64,000 bases of DNA from Antedon bifida. Its lineage: Eukaryota > Echinodermata > Crinoidea > Comatulida > Antedonidae. Below the pieces are notes generated by a model. The model was not told the DNA's origin and searched no databases. It saw only the letters and a program-made list of their open reading frames with translations. The translations under genes were made by a program, and so were the position numbers. Numbering within the stretch: position 1 is the first letter of the stretch; every line of letters starts with the position of its first letter. Where the stretch lies: NCBI GenBank assembly GCA_963402885.1, contig OY727102.1:5704001-5768000 (forward strand), given 5' to 3'. Shown here one piece after another: positions 24,640 through 37,000 of the stretch.

Positions 24640-25041
24640 GATTGTACTAAATTGTACTAACTAAAGAGAGAGTGGGTAGGCCCCAGGGCAGGCCCAGGGA
24701 ACTTATTCCCAAGTCACAAGTGGTACTGGTAGTACTCTACTTGTTTGCTGTGTAGTAAGAAGTAGGCTTATCCCTTGTAGTAGTAGTGACTTTACTTACC
24801 AAAATAGTTGCCCTAGACCGAAGCATAGTATTTGCTATCTACTGCAGTGCAAACAGAAGGAAACTCTTATATTGTTTACAAAAATATGCAAAACAAACAC
24901 TGCACCAGTCATAGCGGGCGCAGTTTACAACACTCTTTCTTTCCCATCATGCATTTCGAATTAAAAGCCAGGCTGCGCTTCCGCTTTCTTTCTTTCTATC
25001 TTTTTGTTGCGTGATAGCCTAGGCCTAGGTAATTCTTTGGT
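24640..25041. promoter_or_regulatory. Likely bidirectional promoter region, TMEM53-like / HNRNPM
   Basis: Sits immediately upstream of the HNRNPM ATG. It contains a strong minus-strand splice donor (GGTAAGTAAA, exon end near 24800) that could end a noncoding first exon of the TMEM53-like gene. No TATA or named factor site is claimed; the role is inferred from gene layout. Confidence 0.4.
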
Positions 25042-28000
25042 ATGGCGTCAGAAACTGCTAACATAAAAATGGAACCTGGAGCAAATAATGACAATGCCAC
25101 GACACCACAATCGGGTGGCAGATATCGTTCAAGATCTAGATCTCCTGTAGATCAAAATAAATCTAAGCCGAGGTGAGTTTATAACCAACCTTTTTTGATA
25201 ACTCGACTCACGAGTGTGAAAGGGTGGTGGTGGTGCATGCCGATTTCAGAAGGTCCACCACGCCGGGATCGCGAATCAACCACCACGTCGGCGCGTGTGG
25301 CTAGGCTGCGGTTAGTGATATTTTCTGTTCTGACAGACAGAAACTTAAAGAATTATACAAATAAAATTTAAATCATAAAACAGCGAATTATACAAATTCC
25401 AAGCAAGAGTCTTTAATAATAAATATTAAAATAATAATATTACAGACAGTAAATACTTAAAGATGTATTGTCCCCCCGAAAAAATAATTCTTAAAAAATT
25501 TTTTGTTGAATATTCCATTTTAATTTAACATAATAGTTTGACCAAAAATTGGATCGAAAAAAAATGTATTTACCTGAAAAAATGTAAATTAAAGCAAAAA
25601 ATGGTCAAATTGGCGGATTACGGTCGAAGCGGCCGCTAGTTCAATAACGGTAATTTGTATGGAACGCCGTGTGCGCTTTGATTGTCGTTGTTTTGTAATC
25701 TTTGATTGTCATTGTTTCGACATGTTTTCTTTACCTCGGACGTAAATAACAATCTAAATTATTATGTAATTTATTCTCTTTTTTTACAGATTGAATGTGA
25801 TACGTTCTTTTAAACGAAATGGCGAATCGATGATTACTTACTTTAACTGTTCTAACCTGATATATATGTTTAATAAAGTCAATAAAATACATTGTGGTGT
25901 TTGTATATTAATAATTATATATAATAATATATAATAAGCCAATTATTAAGAATAATATATATATATTTTCAATAAAGTATAGGGGCATTCCACAGTATTT
26001 TTTTGTTACGGACGGGACATTTTTGAGAATATAACTAGACATATCTTAGAAATAAAAAAGAATACAAGATTCAAAGTAGAATAAATGTATACATATATGG
26101 CCAATGTTTATTATGAAAGTCAAAAAAAGAAAAAAGACTGTACAAAAAAAATTTTATTATGAAAATTGTATGCGTCGCGGACAGGACGGCAAATGGACAT
26201 GACTTTTGAGAAGGTTTACGTATTGTAATATTTCTCCTCATTTAAAAGAGATTTTAAAATTTGTTTTGTATTATTATGTTGCCAGATAGTTGTTTTAGAT
26301 AACTGAATGTTAATTATAAAAATTGAACTGCAAATTTATTAATAAATATGATTTATATGTCGTTACGGACGGGACATTTCTAACGTTGCGGACAGGACAA
26401 CTTTGTCCACGTTAAAAAATTGTATAATTTTGCTATTAAAAAAATTTAAAAATAAGTTTTTTACATCAATGAAATCTTTTATTTACAAATCAAAATATAA
26501 TTCAACCTTTGAAACACTGTTTAAAAGTTTATGTCAAGTGAAAGTATTAAAATTCATAAATATGAAATATTATTTGTAAATATTGTAAAATGTTATCAAA
26601 ATATTTATTTACACTAATATAAAAGTTATGCTTGGCATATTAAACAAGACTTCAAGATATTAACACATTTAAGGCGAATCTTTAAAAATTGACGTTGGCG
26701 TTTGACGTCTGAATTTGTTAGTGGATCCAAGTTGCATCTGAAATTTTCTTCTATCCTTGCTTGGATTTAATAACTGTAGGCCTACTTCTATTAAAATTTA
26801 ATCTTAATTATTTAGTATCTGATTTATAAAAGGTTCTTGGTTGCAAATTCACCAAAGAATAAAATCTACAAAGCGATGACCGCACCCAATACTCCCATTC
26901 ATGCTGGTCATGTTGTTTTGGATTTAGGTATTGTTCTTTTGTGGATTGTTATTTTAAATACAGACCACAATGTTTTGTGATTAATAAACAACAGTTAACA
27001 CCTTTGTACAGTACAGTACTTCTCAGCCTACAGTACAAAAACACTTTTTAATTCTTACAATATTGTCATCACATCCATAAAAAAAATGTCCCATCCGTAA
27101 CATTCAATAAATTTTGATAGTAATGTTTTTTAATAAAAAAATACAAGTTTTAAAAAACTTGTTTAAATCTATTGCAATTTAATATCCTTAGGAGTTGAAA
27201 ATTAAGGTTTAAAATTAGGAATTAAATAACAATTTTAAAGCCATTACTTCAATAAACACAAGTGAGGAAAAAACCCCAATCGAAATGTCTCAGAAGTAAC
27301 AATTATGAATTTTGAAATGCAAGTATGAAATTAGTAAACAATTTTAATAAAATACTTTATTATGAATAATTGGAGCTTACTTTGAAAAAAAAGTAACTGC
27401 AGTATATTTATGGGCAAAAATGTTAACAAGATGCATGGTTTTATTATGAAATAAAAAGGATTTAAATGATATGTCCCGTCCTTAACAAAAATGTCTGTCC
27501 CGTGCCTACGAAAAAAGTCATCAATATATTTTTGAATATGATATTTTCACCAAAAGTTTCAAAATATTTGTTTATAATGTATTGCATATAGTTTTAAAAG
27601 GAGAAAACAAAATATTAAATTGTGGTATCAATACTTTTAACTGAAATGTAAAAAACACCATAAAACTACTATTAAAATGTCGCGGATGGGACAATTATGA
27701 ATTTTGAAATGTATATATGAAATTTAATAAACAAAATATGTGTTATAAAATGCTTGAATATGTACAATAGGGACATAGAGTAACTATATCTGGTAAAAAA
27801 ATGTTCAAAAGATGCATGGTTTGTGAAATAATTAGGATTTAAATGATACGTCCCGTCCGTAACAAAAATGTCCCGTCCGTAACAATATATTTTTGAAATA
27901 TGATATTTTCATCAAAATCTAAAATTTTCCAAAAATTTATTCTTAATATAATGAGATATAGTCCCCAGGAGGAGAAAATGAAATATCAAGATTTTTGCAT

Positions 28001-31000
28001 CATTACTTTTAAAATAAATGTAAAAAAACTGCCTAAAACGTCGCGGACGGGACATTTATGAATTTGAAATGGATGTATGAAATTAATAAACAACAAAATT
28101 TTAATTAAATACTTGATTATGTATTATTGAGACATAAAGTAACTATATCTGTTGAAAAAACAGTAATAAGATGCATAGTTTATGAAATAAATAGGATTAA
28201 AAATGTCCCGTCCGTAACGCCAAATATGACTTTTTCATATTTAATATTCAATAACTTAAAAAATCAATATCAGAAAAATAAAAAAAATGTTATTTAATAA
28301 ACTTCAACATGTCTACTTTGAGAAATGGCCAAGAGTTACATCAAAATCAGTAAATGAAATTTTTAAACCCACGGACCAAATACTGTGGAATGCCCCTATA
28401 TCAAAATATATATATTTGTTATTGTATATTAATTAATTAGTAAAGTAACTACTGTAGTAGTGTTCGCAATAATAATTACAATAACATGATGACATCAATT
28501 TATTTATTTAATATCCTGAATTATTTTATACCTTCAGATATATAAATATTGATCAATTTAAAATGAGTTTTAAATACTAAAATAAGATGCAAGTGTCTGT
28601 ACGGTACGGTAATTAATTACGCGAATTTCTGCTAATAACTACACGGCCGGCCAGGAATAGTGCTGTTGAAGGTCGCGTTTTCGTCCCCATGTTGCTTTAT
28701 TGAAAACACAAACAATGTATTACAATGGAATAACACTTAATGTATAACACACCCTATTACTAATCAATAAAAAAAACAAGATTCGATAGTACAGTGTAAA
28801 TGAGATATAAAGATTCGGCAATACCGTACGTAAATTATTATTGCAATACTGTATGAAGATTCGATAGTAAAGTAAACGAGATATAAAGATTCGGCAACAC
28901 CGTACGTAAATTATTATTGCAATATTGTAAAAAGATTCGATAGTATGTAAATGAGATATAAAGATTCGGCAATACCGTACGTAAATTATTGCAATACTGT
29001 ATAAAGATTTGATAGTATGTAAATGAGATATAAAGATTCGGCAATACCGTACGTAAATTATTATTGCAATACTGTAAAAAGATTCGATAGTAAAGTAGAT
29101 GAGATATAAAGATTCGGCAACACCGTACGTAAATTATTATTGCAATACTGTAAAAAGATTCGATAGTATGTAAATGAGATATAAAGATTCGGCAATACCG
29201 TACGTAAATTATTATTGCAATACTGTATAAAGATTCGATAGGAGAGTGCTCGAGAAACGTCGGGTTAGTTCAACGGTATTTTTTTCCTTCACATGTATTT
29301 AAAAAAAAAGAGATATAAATAAATAAATAGTACGTAAATGAGATATAAAGGTTCAATAGTACGTAGATTATGATGCAAACGTAAATTATTAATGATTCGA
29401 TAGTATATGTAAATATATTTAGTTAGTTAATATTAAAATACAAATAAAATATACATTAATTTTTCGGCAGGCAAACTTAATTTTTATAGAAATATAAAGA
29501 TTTGATAGTACATGATTTGGCTTATATTTATTGGTTTGACCATACTCCTTTAGCTGTAACTCAACTCGCCATAGGCCATGGCGTTGACAACGACAATCAA
29601 AGATTAAAGCGCACATGGCGTTCCGTACAAATGACGATATTAAACTGGCGGCCGCTTCGACCATACTCCAAATTGGCTGCCAGCCAATGTATTTTTGGTT
29701 GAATTTAACCATTTATTTTGTCATTTTACAAGTAAAAACATAATTTTTTTCTTCTTTTTTTCTATGGAAGTGATTCACTTTATTAAAACTACAAAATAAC
29801 ATATTCAAAGTCTGATTTAATTAATCTTCATTTTTTATGTTTTTGGGGGACAATACATCTTTAACCGTATCATAATGATGGAGTAGGCTTATACAGTATA
29901 TGTAGTGATATGGTATTATTTATTATAATTATTATTGTTGTTGTTGTCAATATTATTAACATTATTCAAAGAGAATATTATTTAATATTATCATTAAAAA
30001 TATTATTGTAATTATTATTGAATATTATACTGTTTATTATTAAGATATATTCAGGTTTAATTTACGTAATATAATATTTCTATGTATGTATTTTCCAGAC
30101 GGGATAATGATCGACCAAGAAATGACAGAAACAGAGACCAGGATAGGAATCGACGTGACAGAGATCGTGATCGTCGCCCACGTATGATGGGTGATAGGCG
30201 AGGTGGAATGGGACAAGGAGGAGCGGGCAGGGGTGGACCTAGGGAGGCAGTTCTTGATAGGAGTGTGTTTGTAAGCAATATTCCATATGAACTGAAATGG
30301 CAAGATTTAAAGGATGTTATGCGAAAGAATGGTAAATTTTACTCATACCTGTACAATTATTCTGTTTAGAGACAACCTTCAAATCTGTAGCCAGCAGGGT
30401 TGAACAAACCCCACTTTCCTGCGCGTGTCCTTTTCAAGCTAGAGACCACCACATGGGTCCTTAGTACAAATTTCCAGTTAAGCTTGAGGACCAGAATATA
30501 TACCTGTACCATACCTTTATTTAATAGCATTAACAATTTTCGTGATTTGTCTTGTTTTACCTTATTTAGTTGGCGAAGTTACATACGTTGAAATATTCAC
30601 AGGAGACGATGGCAAGTCAAAGGTAATGAACAAGTCTGTGTAGTCATTGCCATCTCATTAAGTTTCATGATTGGTTCATACTCTTTAGCTGAATTGACTT
30701 TTGTTAACACAGTGTGTACACTATCAAACTTTATGTGATGTGCCCACATATGTACACGATGATGTCATATCACTAATTTTGGCATATAACTACCATATTT
30801 GGGCACATCACACTTTTTTTTTCAAAATAATAGTAGACAGCTTTAGATAATGTTGGCCTTTTTGACAACAAATTCCAACTTTAATATTCTTTTATAAATT
30901 GTTTGTTTGTCGTGGTAAAATTAATATTAAGTGGTTTGCAGAGTTTTTAGGTTTGCACAGTTTATCATTTCCCATGGATTATATTACATTATCATAATAA

Positions 31001-34000
31001 TAATAATCTCTTAAAAATCTTTTATACATTGAATTATGATAAATACAACTTTCTTATTTTCCACAAGAAAAGACAAATTTGTGCATGTCTTTGAATTGAT
31101 GGTTAAAACAAATGATAATACAAATAGCACAACATATACTGACCAGACAACCCACAAAACCACCCCATAATGTTTTTACTAACTCTGTTTATTTATTTTT
31201 TTTCATGGTTTGCAATTCATCAGGGCTGTGCGTAAGTATACTTTTTCAATTGCTACATTTTTAGTTACATAAAATACTTGTAATAATTGTAGAGTTTATT
31301 CTAATATCCATTTATCATTTGTTCCTGCAATAATGTATTATAATATGTGTATATTATTTGCTTATACAGTTTGGTAGAATTTGCAAATAGGACAGATGTT
31401 GGTAAAGCTTGTGAAAAAATGCACCGACACGAAATTGAAGGCAGAAACATTGTGGTCAAGGAAGTAAGTTGGCTGCCTCTCACAAGCTTTGCTTTTTTGG
31501 GGGATTTTTCCCCTCTTAGTTTAAATTACATTTTGCAACCACTGTATTTGATTATTTTACCATCCAAGAATATAATTTCTTTACAGCCAGCAACTTATTT
31601 TAAGGCATCCCACCCAATTACACTACCAAAACAAGTACCTTCAGAAAACACTAAAAGAGAATGTACCTTTTTATTTTCCCTATCTACATCCTTGCCATCG
31701 CTATCATTTACAATGAAAATATAGCTTTTGTAACAAATTAGTTGAAATTTACTAAACACAGGATAGAGACGGTCGTATCACTCGAAAATATCGTCCGCGT
31801 GTGCAGGATGAGAAGGCTGCTCAAATGATGTTGACCCCACAAGTACTGCAACAGTTGAACCTTGAACCTGATTGTGTCAGTGACACCGTGTTTGTCTCAA
31901 ATGTGAGTAATAATTTCATACCGATGTAAAAAAGAGAAGAGTTTGATAAATGTCTTACCATTAACATAGACTTTTGATCTCAAAGAAGTGAACATTGTAA
32001 TTACAATACTGTAGTAGTAAAAGAAATAATTTGAAAAAATAATAAGTAAATGATTTAAAGAATGTAACATTTAAACCATTGTATACATAAATTATTTAAA
32101 CAGTCAACTCTCCCAATACCGGACACTTATGCGCTTGTCTAATACAGTTTGTCTGTTTTAGTGTTTCTAATGGTAAAAATAAATGTTGGACCTTTCAGAC
32201 TCCATGAAGAGAGAGTGAGTTTTTAGAGATTCCGGTATTAAGAAAGTTGACTGTATAAAATTCCTCCTGGTGAATTAGATAATAACAATTAACAAAAATC
32301 TAAAAATGCGTTGCTGTATATTTTCACTGTTTGTACTTTTGTTTTCTACCAGAAACTATTTATGTGTAGTTTAGTTGTACATAAGTAATGTGGTTTTACT
32401 TATAATTTGTTTACATACATTTAACTTGCTATAACTTTCTTTTTTAGCTTCCTTATCAAGTAACGTGGAGAAAGTTAAAAGATATATTCAAAATGGCAGG
32501 AGAGGTTGCACATGCAGATATCATAGAGAATGAAAATAATGAGAGTAGAGGCTTGGCTACTGTGCAGTTTGAGTCTCCACTTGCAGCTGTACAGGCTATT
32601 TGTATCCTTTGATAAAAGCGTGAACTGTATAATAATGATATGCGCAATTTAAAAGTGTATGCAGATTTAATTCTTTAAGAAACATTTATTTATCCAATCT
32701 TGTTCCTTAACCGCTATTACAGCTATGTTTAATGGACAAACACTATATGACCGAACTATGCGTGTCAGAATGGTAAGAGCACTATTGTTTATGTTTACTT
32801 GTTCCATGGTTTCACTGTATAGGATTGAATGATAATCTAACACAGTTCAATTGCTCTCTAGATACACTATACATACTCTATACATATTCAATGGTGCTAT
32901 ATACACTCTATAGTCTATACACTTTTATACAATGCACACTGTACAGAATTTGCTCATACTGTATACACACTGTACAGGATTTATTCATACTGTATACACA
33001 CTGTACAGGATTTGCTCATACTATATACACACTGTACAGGATTTGCTCATACTGTATACAAACTGTACAGGATTTGCTCATACTATATACACACTGTACA
33101 TGATTTACTCATACTATACACACACTGTACAGGATTTGCTCATACTGTATACACACTGTACAGGATTTGCTCATACTATATACACACTGTACAGAATTTT
33201 CTCATACTATATACACACTGTGCAGGATTTACTCATACTATACACACACTGTACAGGATTTGCTCATACTATACACACACTGTACATGATTTGCTCATAC
33301 TATATACACACTGTACAGGATTTACTCATACTATACACACACTGTACAGGATTTGCTCATACTGTATACACACTGTACAGGATTTACTCATACTGTATAC
33401 ACACTGTACAGGATTTGCTCATACTATATGCACACTGTACAGAATTTGCTCATACTGTATACACACTGTACAGGATTTACTCATACTGTATACACACTGT
33501 ACAGGATTTTCTCATACTATATACACACTGTACAGGATTTGCTCATACTATATACACACTGTACAGGATTTACTCATACTATATACACACTGTACAGGAT
33601 TTACTCATACTGTATACACACTGTACAGGATTTACTCATACTGTATACACACTGTACAGGATTTGCTCATACTATATACACACTGTACATGATTTACTCA
33701 TACTATACACACACTGTACAGGATTTGCTCATACTGTATACACACTGTACAGGATTTGCTCATACTATATACACACTGTACAGAATTTGCTCATACTATA
33801 TACACACTGTGCAGGATTTACTCATACTATACACACACTGTACAGGATTTGCTCATACTATACACACACTGTACATGATTTGCTCATACTATATACACAC
33901 TGTACAGGATTTACTCATACTATACACACACTGTACAGGATTTGCTCATACTGTATACACACTGTACAGGATTTACTCATACTGTATACACACTGTACAG

Positions 34001-37000
34001 GATTTGCTCATACTATATGCACACTGTACAGAATTTGCTCATACTGTATACACACTGTACAGGATTTACTCATACTGTATACACACTGTACAGGATTTTC
34101 TCATACTATATACACACTGTACAGGATTTACTCATACTATATACACACTGTACAGGATTTACTCATACTGTATACACACTGTACAGGATTTACTCATACT
34201 GTATACACACTGTACAGGATTTACTCATACTGTATACACACTGTACAGGATTTACTCATACTGTATACACACTGTACAGGATTTACTCATACTGTATACA
34301 CACTGTACAGGATTTACTCATACTATATACACACTGTAGGAATCAGTGGCATTTTATAATTGTTTTTTATTTTGTTTAAGGATAAAGTGAAAGCTCATGA
34401 AGATAATCGTGAAAGACATCGCAAAATGTTACCAAGTAAGAAAATACATTTGTCTAGTATCTTTTTTTTTCATGGTCTTATCAATATTTTACCAAATCTT
34501 GAAGCTGTCATGCTATCTTGCTAATAACAATTACTAATGAAGTTTGTAAACTTATGTAACATGTACATTAGTTTCAACTACTCTTTGTTTTATCGTGGGA
34601 CACATTAAATATAAAAAGTTGTCTCCAAACTATTCTGATTTATATATTCCATTTCTCATCTCATTTGCATTTTTATTTTCCAGGTGGTTTAGGAGGCTTA
34701 GGTCCCACATTGGACATGCTTGGACCAAACAGTGGTGGTGGAATGATGGGACCCATTGGTGGTGGGGGTAGAGGGATGGGCGGCGGTTTTGACATGGGAA
34801 TGGGAGGTGGACAAGGGATGGGAAGTGGTATGGGGATGGGCAATGCAGGAGGCATGGGGATGGGTAATGCAGGAGGAGGTATGGGGATGGGTACTGGAGG
34901 AGGTGGTATGGGAATGGGCAATTCAGGCATTGGTCTTAGTAGCAGTCTTGTTGGTGGAAACAGTAGCATGGGAGGAAGCCTTGGCGGAAATCTTAACTTA
35001 GGACTAGGAGGAAGTCTATCAGGTATTCTGTTTTTATGTGTACTAATAATAATCTTGTCAATTGACATAGCTATTAAATTTTAAGAAAGATCACCACAGC
35101 ATACAGGGGATTATTCTGCTATACACAGCTATAAAATTCAAAATTATTTTTAAACATTTAAGAATTCAAAATCACTACCAAATTTAATTGTAATTGTTAC
35201 CATTTTAACATATACCGTAAATCTTCTAATTGTAACCCTGGGTTATTATTCTTGGATTTTTTTTTTTTTGGGTGGGTTACTATTAAAAGGGGGGTTACTA
35301 TTAGAGTAGTGGGTTACTATTACTAATCTTAAATTAGGCATCTGAAAATAGTAACCCACCCCCAACTTTTCCGGTCAGCAACTCATAGCAAAATAATAAA
35401 ACAGTACGAATAAACACATTTGGTTGAACTCTAACTTTATTTTATAAACTCAAAAACACTCAATCCTCCCCCACTCCCGAGATCAACATGCATTATCTCC
35501 TTATTTTCAAAATACGGCCGGCTGAATCATAAGTTGTGACTCTAATAATAACCCCATGGGTTACTACTAGAGTAGTGGGTTATTATTATAGATTGACTTA
35601 TAAGGTGAGTTACTATTAGAAGGAGGGTTACTATTAGAGTGTAGGTTACTATTAGAAGGGGTGGTTACTATTAGAATGTGGGTTACTATTAGAAGATTTA
35701 CGGTAATTACAAAGTTTTTGACAGAACCATTGTATTATTATATAAATTAAACATTTCTTTATATTTTCATATATGCTTTAACATGTATTATCTGTTATTG
35801 ATACTGTAGGTGGTGGAATGGGTAGCATTGGCAACAGTGGACTTGGAAGTATGAACAGTGGAGGTATGAGCCTAGGAGGTAAGTTAATTACTCCCATTAT
35901 ACAAAGTGTGCCATATTTCTAGCTAAAATATTCTCTAGCTCTATAAAAATTTACTGAAAATGGATAAGGTGTATTCCCTGCATTGTTTCTGTTTTTACTA
36001 AGGTCATATTTCATTTACAATAACATTGGTTTTCTCTTTTTATCATAATTAAACCATAGAACATAAATTTAGGACAAGTAATGACCTGGTTTAATGTTTT
36101 TAAATTAATGCATGCATTATTTTTACAAAACGTCAACAATTGCAGGGATAATTTAAACAAGATGAAAATGTCACCAGAATTAGTTAATCAAACATTTTGT
36201 GATCTCATAATTGTCTTGGAAATATAAAGAAATGTTTTTCTGTTAAAGGTGGCGGAAGTGGAGGAGGAAGTTTTGGCAACGGACTCAGTGGCAGTGGAAT
36301 GGGAAGCTTTGGTAGTGGGGGAGGGGGAGGGTATGTTGGCAGTTCAAGCCTTGGAGGCTCAAGTATGGGCATAAGTAGTTTAGTAGGGGGTGGCGGGTCA
36401 ATGGGTATGAGCAACACCGGGATGGGCTATAATAATAACTCCAACATGGGCTCAGATATTGGTATGAATTTGTCTGGTGGTAGAGGTGACTTTGGAAATT
36501 TCGGTGGAAATTCTTCCATTCTTGGTGAACCAAGAGGCCAAAACTTACGAGATTCAGGAAGACAGAATTTTAGAGATGGTGGTGGTTCAAGTTGCTCTAT
36601 ACTTGTAAAAAATGTAAGTATCGTTCTATTCCACATGTGTTTACTTAAATGTAATATTTACCTCCAAACACTATACAGCTTAATCTTGTACCTGTCAATG
36701 GGCGGATCTAGGATTTTGAAATTAGCAGCCCCCAGGACTTTTTAAATTATAATATGAAGTGTTAAGTATAACCAAATGTCCACAATTTGGGGGTGGGGGA
36801 ACCCATCTATGCTTGTCTATTGACCAAAACCAGTTTATGCAAACATAACTAATTGTCAGGAATAGTGTTTAAATGTTAAACTTATACCTAGGGCGGATTG
36901 CTATAAAACAGTCTTAAGACAGCTTCCCTACGTTTTTTAGATCTAATTTAAGATCACAAACTATATTTAATGTAAAAATAATACTATATGGTCCTATTGC

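Larger units (their letters stand above)
21170..25041. other. Region between TMEM53-like and HNRNPM genes
   Basis: About 2.8 of 3.9 kb is the foldback element at 21578-24382. The rest is AT-rich, except 24640-25041, which probably holds the shared promoter region of the two divergent genes. No coding exon was seen. Confidence 0.6.
25461..29870. mobile_element. Family B long copy, 4.4 kb, ~280-bp inverted ends, TTAA-flanked
   Basis: The ends are AGATGTATTGTCCCCC and its complement, with TTAA outside each. The arms stay complementary inward for about 280 bases, through GGTCGAAGCGGCCGC and CATGTGCGCTTT-like text (25620-25700 against 29575-29670). The short copies at 4963 and 42562 share its ends and look like internal-deletion relatives. 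The interior has no long coding frame; it contains the nested 2.4-kb element and a 75-bp minisatellite. It fills nearly all of HNRNPM intron 1. Confidence 0.8.

Noticed and set aside
32932-34359. 475-codon open frame (and overlapping 328-, 226- and 145-codon frames)
   Set aside because: All are readings of the 31-bp minisatellite, which has no stop in any plus frame; the region is an intron with clear flanking exons.
34673-35068. Minus-strand Pro-rich frame opposite HNRNPM
   Set aside because: It is the antisense shadow of the Gly/Met-rich coding exon.
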